Positions 32,196 through 45,151 of a DNA stretch of 64,000 bases are shown here, in pieces. The stretch's first letter is position 1. Each line of letters opens with the position of its first letter. A program made the translations under genes and the position numbers. The notes below the pieces were generated by a model, which was not told the origin of the DNA, ran no database searches, and was given only the letters and a program-made list of their open reading frames with translations. Where the stretch lies: the NCBI GenBank assembly GCA_963681505.1, contig OY811978.1, positions 6,990,586 through 7,054,585 of the forward strand, in the 5' to 3' direction. The stretch is from Eunapius fragilis (Eukaryota > Porifera > Demospongiae > Spongillida > Spongillidae).

Positions 32196-32932
32196 ATCAT
32201 CAGTTGGCAGCAAAATTACTGTGTATGATAACATGCAATTAGCACATTGAATGCAAGATTACTTGCATTTGTCACATTCATATGAGTTCAGGGATCAAAG
32301 GGATTAATTAGTGCACAATTAGTTTTAGGAACATATATGACTCCTGACAGGTCATCATTTTTTTGTTGACATACATGGAAATAAATTACCGTGTTATGGC
32401 AATGTAACAAAGTGGCGGTGAAGGTGTTATGGTTATCTTGATCATATTGTAGGTAACAGATAACCCTGATGAGCTTGTAGCTCATCGTGCTAAGATGACA
32501 GCTCCATGGTTTGTAGCATTTGGATAGCCATTTACATCATCGTTGAAGGCATCATCTTGCGTGAAACATCAACATTTGTCAAGGGGATGTACTTGTGGTT
32601 TGCTTCTCACTATGTATTCAATTTAAAGCATAGCAAGTCCTTTTAAGAGGTTTGTCTATTTCTTCAAGAATTTGTGTTCAAGCTTCCTCAAGAAACAAAA
32701 AAACTGCAACATATCTGACTACAAGCAGCGACATAATGAAATATGTGACTGACTGACTGACTTTACTATATGTACTTTATGCTGCTGCTTTTGTGCTTGA
32801 TTATTTGATTTGCATACTTGTCTAATGTAACATTATGCTGTGCATGTGGTTTAAATATAGAAGCTAAAACAATTTACTCGACAGTAAATTTGTCAAAATG
32901 GTACTTTAAATAAATCAAATCTACAATTATAC

Positions 32933-33330
32933 TTATCTTGACCAATGCTTTGTTATATCAACTATCCAGATGCAAAGTTAAAATGAAACTTACATTAAAT
33001 ATAGTTACCTTAACTAATCCTTTATTATATCAACTACCTGTAAAGTTAAAATTGCTTATTAAAAAGCTCGAACATACAATTATTGTAGTCATTTTAACTA
33101 ATCCTTTATTTATTATATCAACTAACCATCAAGTTAAAATTACTTATCAAATTTACAATAATTATAGTCATTTTAACTAATCCTTTATTTATTATATCAA
33201 CTACCTGTAAAGTTAAAATAATTTATTTAAAAAACTCAAATGTACAATAATTATGGTCATTTTAACTAATCCTTTATTTGTTATATCAACAACCTAGGTA
33301 TAAGGTTAAAATTGTCGTTTAAAAAAGCTG
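32933..33330. repeat. ~85-bp AT-rich tandem repeat
   Basis: Five diverged units around ACTAATCCTTTATTTATTAT ATCAACTACC and AAAGTTAAAAT. The array lies directly upstream of the GPCR exon, probably in its intron. Confidence 0.85.
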
Positions 33331-33462
33331 TACTTTTAACAACAGGCTAATAATTATTTCAATGACTGTTAATACTGTTAAAACAACATTTTAAACTGTT
33401 ACCTCAGTTTCAATTGTTTTAACCATTTAAGAATACGTTGTTTCAACAAAAAATTTTTCTAG

Positions 33463-33875
33463 TGTATGGTCGTATGGTAGCTGTACTCGCATACAGAGTT
33501 TACAAGAGATGGACCGGCCTTACCGATAAAGACCCGCAGTCGAATGCTCTCAGGCAGCTCCTTCCACTTGTAGCCTACCCTATAATCTTCTGTGTCTGCA
33601 CTTTCCCATCGTTAGTTAATAGGTTGTACAACGCCATTAACGCCACTCCCAGCCAAACTTTGCAAGTCATCACTTCGATCAGCATATCCGTATCGAGCTT
33701 GGCAGCGGGCATGGTTCTGATTACCCAAATAAGCGTTTCAAAGTTTAAGCGATGGTGGAAGACATCGAAATTGACCAGTCGGGAAGACGAAGAAGCAGTG
33801 AACAATCCAAGTCTGCCAATGCTCAGAAGTACAACACACTTTTCGCATCAAACGGAGAGCGTCAGTTTAAGTTAG
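33463..33875 (+). CDS. Last exon of a class-E/cAMP-like seven-helix receptor
   Basis: Acceptor TTTTTCTAG at 33454-33462. The exon encodes a cytoplasmic loop (RVYKRWTGLTDKDPQ), a helix-6-like segment with a conserved proline (LLPLVAYPIIFCVCTFPSLV, then NRLYNAI), a helix-7-like segment (VITSISISVSSLAAGMVLIT) and a Ser/Lys-rich tail ending TESVSLS. The Y-P-I-I-F-x-x-C/W-x-x-P-x-x-x-N-R pattern is that of cAMP-receptor-like GPCRs of Dictyostelium and early animals. Earlier exons were not found in the window; they may lie beyond the repeat-rich 30-33 kb region, or the piece may be an orphan exon. Confidence 0.6.
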
Positions 33876-34082
33876 AAGAAATTTTTTTGTTTGTCACATG
33901 CATGTAGCAATGAATTGATATACTAGACCTAACTATCGTTGCACGTTTCGTGTAATTTACATCTGTGGCATGTCGAATCAGGAGTTAGGGTGAGGCAGTA
34001 ATCACAATGCCATGCAGCTATTTACTAAATAAAAGCCGTCCCGGTCGGCCTGATGTGTAGTCCTAGACCTACATGTAGACCA

Positions 34083-34353
34083 ACAAGTGATAAAAACGTT
34101 CTCTATACGAGAAGGTTGGTGGTGTATGTAGGAATCAAAGGCGTAAAAAGCAAAGGATCAAGAAAAGGAGAAATGAAATAGACTTACAGCCAGCATGAAA
34201 CTGTGCATGTGTGCTAATTAATATACATGTGTAAGTCTATTTCATTTCTCCGTTTCAACGAGAAGTCTTTTTCCTTTGCTTTTTACACCACTATCGCCTT
34301 TGATTTCTATACACCACCAACCTTCTCGTATAAAGAACGTTTTTATCACTTGT
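34083..34353. mobile_element. Hairpin element family A, subfamily 2
   Basis: ACAAGTGATAAAAACGTTCT at the left and its inverse at the right. The core AAATGAAATAGACTTACA is mirrored by TGTAAGTCTATTTCATTT. It keeps the family-A order (terminal motif, TTGGTGG, GTAAAAAGCAAAG, core) but is largely different in sequence from copies i-iii. Confidence 0.8.
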
Positions 34354-34410
34354 TTAATTAATTTAAAAAAAATTTTTTTTCCTCATTCTTCAGTACGTTA
34401 CCAGTACTAA

Positions 34411-34704
34411 ACAAGTAGATAAAAAGTAGATAAAAAACCTGATTTCTCTTTGAGAAATAGAGTAGGATGTAGGATTGGTGTAAAGATTAATGAAACAAGG
34501 CACATTATGGAGTGGTACCAGAATACAACAAGACTGCATTTAGCTAAGAACCATGTACTTAAAATTTTAATTTGCTAAATGTAGGACTGTCTTGTTTTAT
34601 TTTGGTACCAATCCACAATGTGTCTTGTTTCATTGCTTTTTACACACCAATGCCAATCCTACATCCCACTCTATTTCTCAAAGAGAAATTTTTCATCTAC
34701 TTGT
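34411..34704. mobile_element. Hairpin element family A, subfamily 3
   Basis: ACAAGTAGATAAAAAG... is mirrored at 34704 (CATCTACTTGT). The core ACAAGACTGCATTTAGC is mirrored by GCTAAATGTAGGACTGTCTTG. It stands 57 bp after subfamily 2 in the same orientation. Confidence 0.8.
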
Positions 34705-37700
34705 TTCCTTGCTTTTTTTTTCTATCATGCAGCTGTGCAGATTAATGCTTGTGCGTTCACAAAACATGTTGTCTTGAAGGTCATCTCCAGACCCAATTAT
34801 GTGGAGATTAGCTCTTAAATATCAATATCTAATTATCAAACCTGAGGTCATGGCTTCAGATGGAGGTGTTAACTATGCTGCCTGCATGACGTGTTGATGT
34901 GGAGCAGGACTCAAACCAGTTTAGTACTGGTATTTGACAGCTCCCTTAATAAAAACCTCGCTCATCCTCCGTCATGAGTTCCTTGTATTGTACTGCTATT
35001 GTGTGGTATTACATTGCAGGGTTATCATACACAGTCCTAGCATGGTGAACTGTGTGCTACATGGATACGTGTAAATGAATATATAGCTGGATCAAAATGT
35101 GTAAAGAAAAAATGGAGTCAGTATGTCAAATCCAATTGGGATGATCCACTTTCAAACTCATCTCTTAGCATAACAGTCCTGACATACAATGTTTGCAGCT
35201 GTTATGTTAGCCAATGGAATAGGTCCTCCATGTAAATCTGTTTGATCAAAAATAGATGTATTATAATCCGCTCAAGGCAGGGGTGTCAAGAGTCCATACA
35301 CTCATTCATTGTTGCCTACTTTGGCCAAATACATACACAAGACAGTCACTCACTCACATTATAGACAAATGGGCACATGCTTCGAGCTCATTACAAAACC
35401 CGGTTATTTTATTAGTACATGCACTGATCATTACATTATTACACTGCGAACAATATTCTTCACTGGGTGCTGCTATACACAATGTTGACAGTTGCCTGAA
35501 TAGTCTAACTTGCAATGCCAAAACAAAATCTGCATGAGTTTTGGATGCCAAACAGTTCACATACACAGAATATAGCACAAATGAGTACACATATCATGGA
35601 CTGTATTGTAGCCTTGGTGTGCTTTTGCACATGCACTTTGAAATATCTTATTCTAGTGAAAAAAGACAAGTCGGCAATGTGCACACACTCCATACCCTCC
35701 CCACCAGTGACAATTACATTGTTTACATTGCATGACATTTTGTTTTCAATTACACCAAACAACCTGTAACCTTTATATGTGACCACATCAAAATGATTAT
35801 TATTCCACCAAAATAGATATATGGACTGTTGCCCAGCATCACCTATCATCCTGTTATTTATTGTTATTATTGGGAAGGTCCTAATTTCACCCTTACATTT
35901 ATCCTCCTTTATGCCATAACACACCGTTAACAGGGGCATATGTTTATCATATGTTTCATGTACCTGATAAGTATAGCTCTTGAGCACTTTATATGCATTC
36001 CATTTCTATCTGAAATGTCTTTATTTTAGTGCATTTATTGTACGTACAGATTTGAGGAATATGGCCGCCTTTTCTCTCCGAACATGCAGTGCTAAGCCAA
36101 GCAATTTATTTGCATTTATTTTGCACACTGCTGCATGCCCCTGATCTAATGCATACTTTGTCAGCCAACCGTTCATGCACATCTTTAAATTCTTCAATTA
36201 CCTTTTCTTGTAAGTTTTGATTACTTTTCAAGTAACATGCAATACACCGGTATCATCTCTCAATAATTGGTTCAACGAGACAAAATTAAATTAAACATTA
36301 TACTTTACTTTATTCCACCTACTTTTTTATTACAGTTAAATTGCACATCAGAATTAATGCTAAGTAATTTACTTACTTATTTCACCACAGTACTTGCTAC
36401 AGTATAGTATTACATGCATGGACTCACCGTTTAATCTTTGACTTCTTATTGTCGAGCACTTGGGAGACAGTGTTCAGATCAGACCATGCTGAATATATAT
36501 AGCCCTTTTAACTGCTCTTCTTGCTTCAGCATGAACAAGTACCGTTTGCGCTCACCAAACCGCCTGGATCCATGGTCTGCATCGTATTTTGCATTTTTCT
36601 GTGCTCGCTTCGTTTTTTATTTAGTACCGCGCCCGTTCATGCAGCATCTCGCTTCGATCCAGGGTCATCATCATAGCTACAGTAAGAAGGAAGTATATAC
36701 ATGTTGATACATGGGAAGATACAAATTAAAATACGCGCGATGACGAGGGTCTGTACCATGCCCTTTTCGATTCCTGGCCCGATTCGCTTCAGGATCTCTT
36801 CTATACCGTTGTCGTCGTCGGCTTGCATCTCCTCAGAGCTCGCCTGGTAACGTTCTCTGGCTTTTACTTTGCTTGCCACCGAACGACGTTCATGCAAAAT
36901 CTTCTCTTTGTTCTCATTGTACCGATCTCTTGTATTGCCGCGAAGGCATGTTTCAACTCATGGAAAAAATGAACACGTTCAAGATCACGAGCATAGTAAA
37001 CGTGATTCAAATAATGGACACTACATCAAAGTTCCAATTCAATTCAGAAAAAAAAAGGTGGATTCGAGTCGAGGGATCGACTATACCGTCTGGAGAAAAC
37101 AGCAGCGTTGCGATAGTGTGTAGTTGAGTATACAGGTGGTCATCGCTTCGATCAGATTGTACACTATCAGATCAGAACATATCCAGAAGGTAGGCTATAT
37201 AGCCTAACAAATAGTAATACTTGAATACAAATAAAAATCGTGCACCGTTGTATGGACCACACTGATTTAAACTGTTTCACATTCTAATCAGAGCCTCTTG
37301 CTTAACATATATTTGCTGTAGACTGTATCCGTAGTATCTGATCGCGTATGCATGCATGTAGTTCCACAGACGGAATTCAATAATACGAAGCTATAGTAGA
37401 AATCGATTAGGTCAAAACAATTACATGCGACATGATAGTGTCGGGTACTTACGTGTATGGTAGTATTTGGCTTTAAACGAGTTGAGAGTAACGCACAGGT
37501 GTCATGCAGAAAATGATATCTACTTGAATATTCGTCAGGAGGCTTCCTTTAACGTTATCGCATATCACTGCTCCATTCCTTTTCTCAACCGTTTGGCAAT
37601 ATGGTCGGACATGTACACATGGAGCCGCAGGGACTCTGAAATCATCAAAAGGGCCTCAGATGCCCTTTGATTCAGTACTTACATCCGGTTCCACAGCGTG

Positions 37701-38900
37701 CTGAAAAAGAATTTAAATCACGTCCACGACACGTGATGATTATTAATTTTGTTTATTGCATTTGAAAATAGCTAGCTGATGTAATTGGGTATTTTAAACC
37801 GAATCCCATTGAAATAAAGTACTGTTATTTGCCCGAACAGTAGGGGTCTAACAGACACCTGAAGATAACCGGCGGACGCATCTTAAAGCGATTGGTCTTG
37901 GTGTTCTTTACAAACGTTCCTGTCGTGAGTTATGCTATCATATCCCGACGGAAGACGACGACGACGACGACGGAGGAGAAATTTTAGATGGGACTGGGTA
38001 CTGAAGTTGGGATGAGTTCTCTAAAAGCACACAGTCTTATGAGTTATGACACAGAAACATAAAGACTGTATGATATACATGTAATATGATATGCGTATGC
38101 ATATCATACAGACAGTGAGAGTATGCAAGGTTGCAGAAGGCCAGCCAGGGGTCTGGCCTGAGGCCGGTCGACCAATCAATTGTTGATGTTAATTGAAATA
38201 ATTGATGCGTAACTTGATTTTGCATCCGCTATGTCAATCGGCAATTCTAGCTTCTCCTCATCTTTACACACTAGCTCCTTTGCCTTCCACTCATCGTCTC
38301 AAACCTTCTCCGAACCCCGATCTGTGGGAATACAATTCTGCATGAGGAGCTTGTGAGATTCGTACTTTTGCGAAAGCTTAGCGGTAGCACAAACGCATTG
38401 AGTCCGCTGTCTGGTCCCATTTCAAGGTCCATTCATCGAAAGAGAAAAGTTATGTGGATTAAGCTTGGTGTGAATATGCCAAAAGCCTTTCTCCAGGGAA
38501 CACTCTACTCTTTCTGACACATAGCCGGAGACACAGTATCTTTTTTAACACAAGACATATATGAACATTAATAACTTTTTTTTTTTTGTACCAACACATT
38601 AATTTTTTAAATACAATACACTGATACATAAATAACACACAAACGCAAAATTCATGTGGACACCATCCTACTAAGGATGAATTTTCATTATTACATTGAA
38701 CGGCATCACAAGGATCCAATAACGAATGAAGACTAGATAGTGTCTGTAAAAAAAAGAAAGACCATCTAACAGCCAAGAAATCGCAGCTCGAGCAGTATTT
38801 TACATCTCAAATCCCGCCTCGCATTAATAGTTAGCAGGATAAAGCAATTAAACTCTTCACGCGCATGGTGCGAAAATTTACTTCCCCCAGTTCTTGCTGA
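34705..38900. other. Long region without secure gene
   Basis: AT-rich. Includes an open frame of 160 codons on the minus strand (35505-35987; TVCYGIKEDKCKGEIRTFPI, FWWNNNHFDVVTYKGYRLF), which I cannot place and which may be a repeat remnant. A (GAC)n tract lies near 37955-37975. A minus-strand open frame at 36637-36897 is Lys/Glu-rich with a hydrophobic end. None has convincing splice context. Confidence 0.35.
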
Positions 38901-40156
38901 CAGTCTAACCTTCAGTGAATTTTTTTTCATGTATCTCGAAGTTCCTTCGAGATGCCCGGCAGGACGAAGGTCACAAATATGATAGGTGAGTTGTTTGAGA
39001 ATATGATGTTGAAGTTGAAGGACATGCAGAAGCAATCCAGTTCTGTTTCAATCACAACAGATGCAGCAAAGATGCCAACAGGTGACTCATATGTTGCCAA
39101 CACAGGCCACTGGGTCAGTTCTGGTTGGGAACTGCTGTTAGCTGTGTTGGCTGTAAGCATCAGTAATGTTTCACATACAGCAAAGGAGATTGGAGCACTC
39201 ATTATGGAATTGGGGATCAAGTATACATTAGATGATAGGCTGGACGCAATTGCTACATACAATGTTGCAAATTTTGTGGTTGCTGTGGAAGACCTGCTAG
39301 AGAATGGTGTATGTGAAGAACATGTGGGATGCGCTTTTCATGCTCTCCAATTGTCAACAAAAAATCATATTGACCCACCAAAGCCAAGGAACGCCTCTGC
39401 ATCAACAAATGCAGCTAGCGAATTGATTGCAGTGTTTCGAAAGCTTGTAAACTAAATCCATGGTTCCTCTTGTTGACAGAGAATCTAGGACATGCCTAGT
39501 CTGAAGGACCAATCATTAACTTCTTGGTGGAGGATGAGCAGGATGATGGAGAACATCAGGTCAATGAAAGTGCTAGTGATGTTGCTGCTCCTAAAGATGC
39601 CTCCTTTCATTGCTCTCCACGTGGCCACACCCTCAAGCTCATTAAATGAATTAAGACGTTATAACAAGATGGAATTCAACATACTACTTGCTAGCACGTT
39701 GCGTATTGCTTGAGGTTCCCTTTCGAAAATTGGTTGAAGAGTTTATCTTAGAAGGTCCTGCTGAAGATGATCGGTCAACTGCTCAGCTGCTGTGCCACTT
39801 CATCAAGCCCTTTCAAATTGTCACTGATTATCTGCAAGGTTAAAAATATCCAACACTTGGCAGCTTGTCCCAAAAGATTTCACAGTTGATTTTATATTTG
39901 AGCAGGCCAAAACAACCTCAATCATGGGGCTTAAGCAAGAACATGGCTGACCTTCCCAAGGCAGTGTCATGTATGCGAGACTTTGTCCTGGCATACATGA
40001 AAAGGCGTTGGGATACAGGCAATATTCTCCTTGGGATGGCAGCAGTTGTGTATCCACATCACATAAGCTTGGAGTGGCTGACACCTCTACAACAGCAGGC
40101 AATCAAACAGCAACTTCTGAAGGAAATGTTTGCTGTAGCAGGGGTCCCTTTTGATG
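38900..40156 (+). pseudogene. Decayed hAT transposase (ZBED type)
   Basis: 38952-39455 encodes the first RNase-H-like part: SVSITTDAAKMPTGDSYVA, HWVSSGWELLLAVLAVSIS, then the CAFHALQLSTKNHI block. After a scrambled stretch the frame resumes near 39714 (KLVEEFILEGPAEDDRSTAQ) and contains QIVTDYLQG followed by an in-frame TAA before KYPTLGSLSQ. It then resumes with DFVLAYMKRRWDTGNILLGM up to 40164. The C-terminal hATC dimerisation region is absent because the hairpin element at 40157 interrupts it. Several stops and frame changes: not functional. Confidence 0.75.
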
Positions 40157-40345
40157 ACAAGTAAATAAAAAACCTTCTCTAAGAGAAAGTTGGTGGATAT
40201 AGGATTTAAAGGCAATGGTGGTGTAAAAAGCAAAGAAACAAGGGTCTGTAATAGTAAGGGAAAATGTCATAGTCCTATATTTAGCTAGTATATGCTACAA
40301 ACGGGCTAATTATAAGACTATGACATTTTCCCTTACTATTGTACC
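40157..40345. mobile_element. Hairpin element family A, truncated copy inside hAT remnant
   Basis: ACAAGTAAATAAAAAACCTT opens an arm identical in layout to family A. The core GGGAAAATGTCATAGTCCTA is mirrored by TAGGA-like CTATGACATTTTCCC. The outer right arm is missing. It cuts into the hAT transposase remnant. Confidence 0.8.
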
Positions 40346-40491
40346 AAGTTGTACATAAAATAATTCGACGTGGTCCCGATTCGCCAACTACACTGTCATA
40401 TCGACCTCTTGACGACTCTATATAGAGGAGTTGCATCGACGTCACGCATTGTTTAGTTACGTAACTTACGTGCATATGACTCAGGGGCGGA

Positions 40492-42066
40492 TTCAGGGGG
40501 AGGGGGAGGGGATCTTTGGGGTCTGAAGACCCCCCCCCCCCCCTTGGCCCGAAGGATTCAGGGGGAGGGGGAGGGGATCTTTGGGATCTGAAGACCCCCC
40601 TTGGCCCCAAGTAATGAATAATTAATTACATGCGTGGTTAAGTAATTTTACCGTGAAATGAAGCAATCGAAAGGCCGAGCTGTTCTACAGGATGAAAGCG
40701 CGTCAATTCAATGGATCTCAGATCCTTTTTCTCAGGAAGCAGGTAGATCTAAGTAAACTAAATTTCTGCCTGCTAAGCATATAATATAAAACGCTCGATA
40801 CACGTGCGTATTTGAATGAATCAGCTGTCGAGGCGTTGCGTTAACTACTGAGCAGCAGGAACCACTGCAGTGTGAAGAGCTAGCCACAATTATCTCCGTG
40901 GATTTGTGTCATTTGCCCAATGATGAAGACTCATGCCCAAGTCAGTGTCTTACGAACGGGATCATATCATTAACGTCTTCTTTGGAAGTACCCGAAGGGG
41001 CGCTTCATCCAGCAGTTGCCACTGGTGAGGCTATGGGTGCACACATTGGCGTTGCGTTAATTATTGAGCAGCAAGACCCACAGCAGTGTGAAGAGCAAGA
41101 CACCTACTCCATCGGTCAAATACACCTGCAATTAATGCTAGCCAGTATTACCGATGAACATTAACTATTCCAATTAATGCTGGACCATTTAATTACTGAG
41201 CTTGACAATCGTTTTGAAGAAGAAGCAGCAGGCATTGTTGGAGAATTAGCACAAATTCTGCCTTATGAATTCTGTTCAGCTAAATGCCATTTCAAGGAGG
41301 TTTAAAGGATGACCTTCCATCAGCTAAGGCTTGCATTACATATCTATGGCGAACAAAACGGAAAAGTGGAACTGTCAAAGCAAACAGCTTGATATGCCTA
41401 CAAAGGCTCTAAGTTTTGTTGACAAGGATTATTTCTCAAACATTTATGTAATCTTGCCATATCGGCTACTCTGCCAGTAACTAGTTGTGAGTGCGAAAAG
41501 TCAATTAGCGTGCTAAAATTCACAGGAAAAAAATAAAAAAACGCAAATCATATTGTAATTCCCAAGTGATCTCATATCTGTATTCAAACTGTTATCAGTT
41601 TTGTATAAATATGAAAAAAAAAACAGATCATTTGTGAAATCAAAATATGACTGATTTGCGCCTTTTTTGCTGTGAAAATTGCTGAAGACATCACTTCGAA
41701 GCACGATGGGTAATGACAGATTAAATCCAGGTTTGGCATTAATGCTGATTCATAGAGATGTATCCAGAAGTGGTGGTTGAAGAGTTTTCTCGTCGTTACC
41801 CATGCAGGCTTTTGCTTTTGTTAATTAACCCTTTTTCAGAGTAGCTAGCCCAAAGTTTATATTTGATGCCGTCAATATACAATATTGAGTTGTTTAGGAA
41901 CAGTATCATTGTGTGCTTTAATTTTCATGCCAAATAAATGGGAAACTAAAAAAAAAGCGGCTGGGGCTGTGCCCCAGACCCCGCCACGGGTGGGGCACGC
42001 CCCCTCCCCCTTCATGAATTCGATCTTAGACCCCCCCCCCTTCCGGAATTCCTGGATCCGCCCCTG
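40492..42066 (+). mobile_element. Second hAT element, internally deleted
   Basis: The left tip CAGGGGCGGATTCAGG (40492) and the right tip CCTGGATCCGCCCCTG (ends 42066) form inverted hAT-type termini. The left subterminal region contains a tandem duplication with a C run. Inside are remnants of a DUF4371/ZMYM-like hAT transposase: LDHLITELDNRFEEEAAGI near 41180-41240, and the hATC dimerisation motif ATLPVTSCECEKSISVLKF near 41458-41514. Flanking 8-mers (ATATGACT, TTATGTAT) agree at only five positions, so the target duplication is decayed or the ends do not pair. Confidence 0.65.
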
Positions 42067-44017
<1,951 letters not shown>

Positions 44018-44242
44018 GGACAGTGTCCAGCAAAATCACCCTTCTGGTAGTTTTTCAAGTTTTCAAATTTTTGATTCCAAAGAGCTTCCATCAAATGGTC
44101 CTTACGCATCCTACATTGGACTATCCATCATAAAGTTATTAGGCACTGAATTTATAATTAGCCATACATTTCAATGCCAGCATTACTTTTCTTTAGCTTG
44201 TCCTCAAACTATCACAAGGGTGATTTTGCTGGACACTGTTCC
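44018..44242. mobile_element. Palindromic-ended MITE, family C, copy 3
   Basis: GGACAGTGTCCAGCAAAATC at the left, GATTTTGCTGGACACTGTTCC-type end at the right, ~225 bp, AT-rich TATA/ATAT flanks. Nearly the same as copy 1. It lies ~390 bp upstream of the death-domain gene. Confidence 0.88.
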
Positions 44243-44307
44243 ATATTATCACAAGTTCACAATAATGCACACCAACCATATAATTTGTGCAAAAGCAATG
44301 GAAATAC

Positions 44308-44330
44308 TTGGGGGGGGGGGGGGGGGGGGG
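44308..44330. repeat. Poly-G run
   Basis: More than 20 consecutive G on the plus strand, about 300 bp upstream of the death-domain start codon. Confidence 0.85.
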
Positions 44331-44629
44331 GAGATTTTGTTTAGTCAGCAATCATGTTCTCTGTGTACAATTTTGGGCCTAGATGTTATATAACTATATG
44401 CAAATGGTTGTTTCTTGTGACCTATATATCTTTTCATAACTCCTTGCCTTAGGTTACTAGTCACTGCATACATATCATGTATGATGTCCACACATACACA
44501 CACAGACACAAAATACTCATGTCGCAGTTATGTGTGTGAACTGATGTGTGCCAGTTGTGAGTTAGGTTGATGGTTGGTGTGAGGTGACTTTTGTATTCTC
44601 ACATCTGCAGCTCTCATTCCTGACAAATC

Positions 44630-45151
44630 ATGACTGCAACAGGTATGTTCACTTTAATTTTACTACACAGAGCATGGACAAACATTATTGTGTTTGGGTT
44701 TGGTTCAAACATGCAATGCATACTAGGACAACTCAATAGTGTCATGTAATGTAATGCGATCTGCACCTAGTGTCGATATTTTTTTTTTACAGAAAACAAA
44801 AAACATAAACTTGAAGAGGGTGACCTTGATGAACTATTTGAATTTGTTAAAAGTGCGAGTCTAAAATGGCGGGACATTGGACGAAGCCTGAAGTTTACTC
44901 ACGCAGAATTGAGTGAGGTTGTGCCACAGAATGGTCTAACCGAGCAGCATCATTACTTTGAACACCTCCTGGAGTTATGGCTACAGAGGGCCCCTCCTTG
45001 CAACCATTTCCCCTACACTGAGGACCTCATCAAGGCTCTTAGGGACGTCAAGCTTCACAAATTGGCTTATAACCTGGAGAAAACTGAGGAATTCATGAAA
45101 AGTAGTAGGATGGTGACAGTGGAGGAACCAACAGAAAAACGAAGAACATAA
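44630..45151 (+). CDS. Small single death-domain protein, 123 aa
   Basis: Exon 1 gives MTAT (ATG at 44630, donor GTATGT at 44643). Exon 2 runs 44793-45151 after a poly-T/ACAG acceptor, phase 1. A CTGCAG acceptor-like site at 44610 suggests a further 5' UTR exon upstream. The product is essentially one death domain: DLDELFEFVKSASLKWRDIG, then RSLKFTHAELSEV, FEHLLELWLQRAPP, and LIKALRDVKLHKLAYNLE with the usual Trp, the LxxxLLxxWL helix and the C-terminal ALR..LA..LE pattern. No caspase, kinase, TIR or membrane part. Such stand-alone domains could act as adaptors or decoys in apoptosis or innate signalling. The name is by fold only. The gene seems whole. Confidence 0.8.

Noticed and set aside
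36637-37127. Overlapping charged frames on both strands
   Set aside because: No recognisable domain, no splice context, and both strands equally open; left as non-coding.
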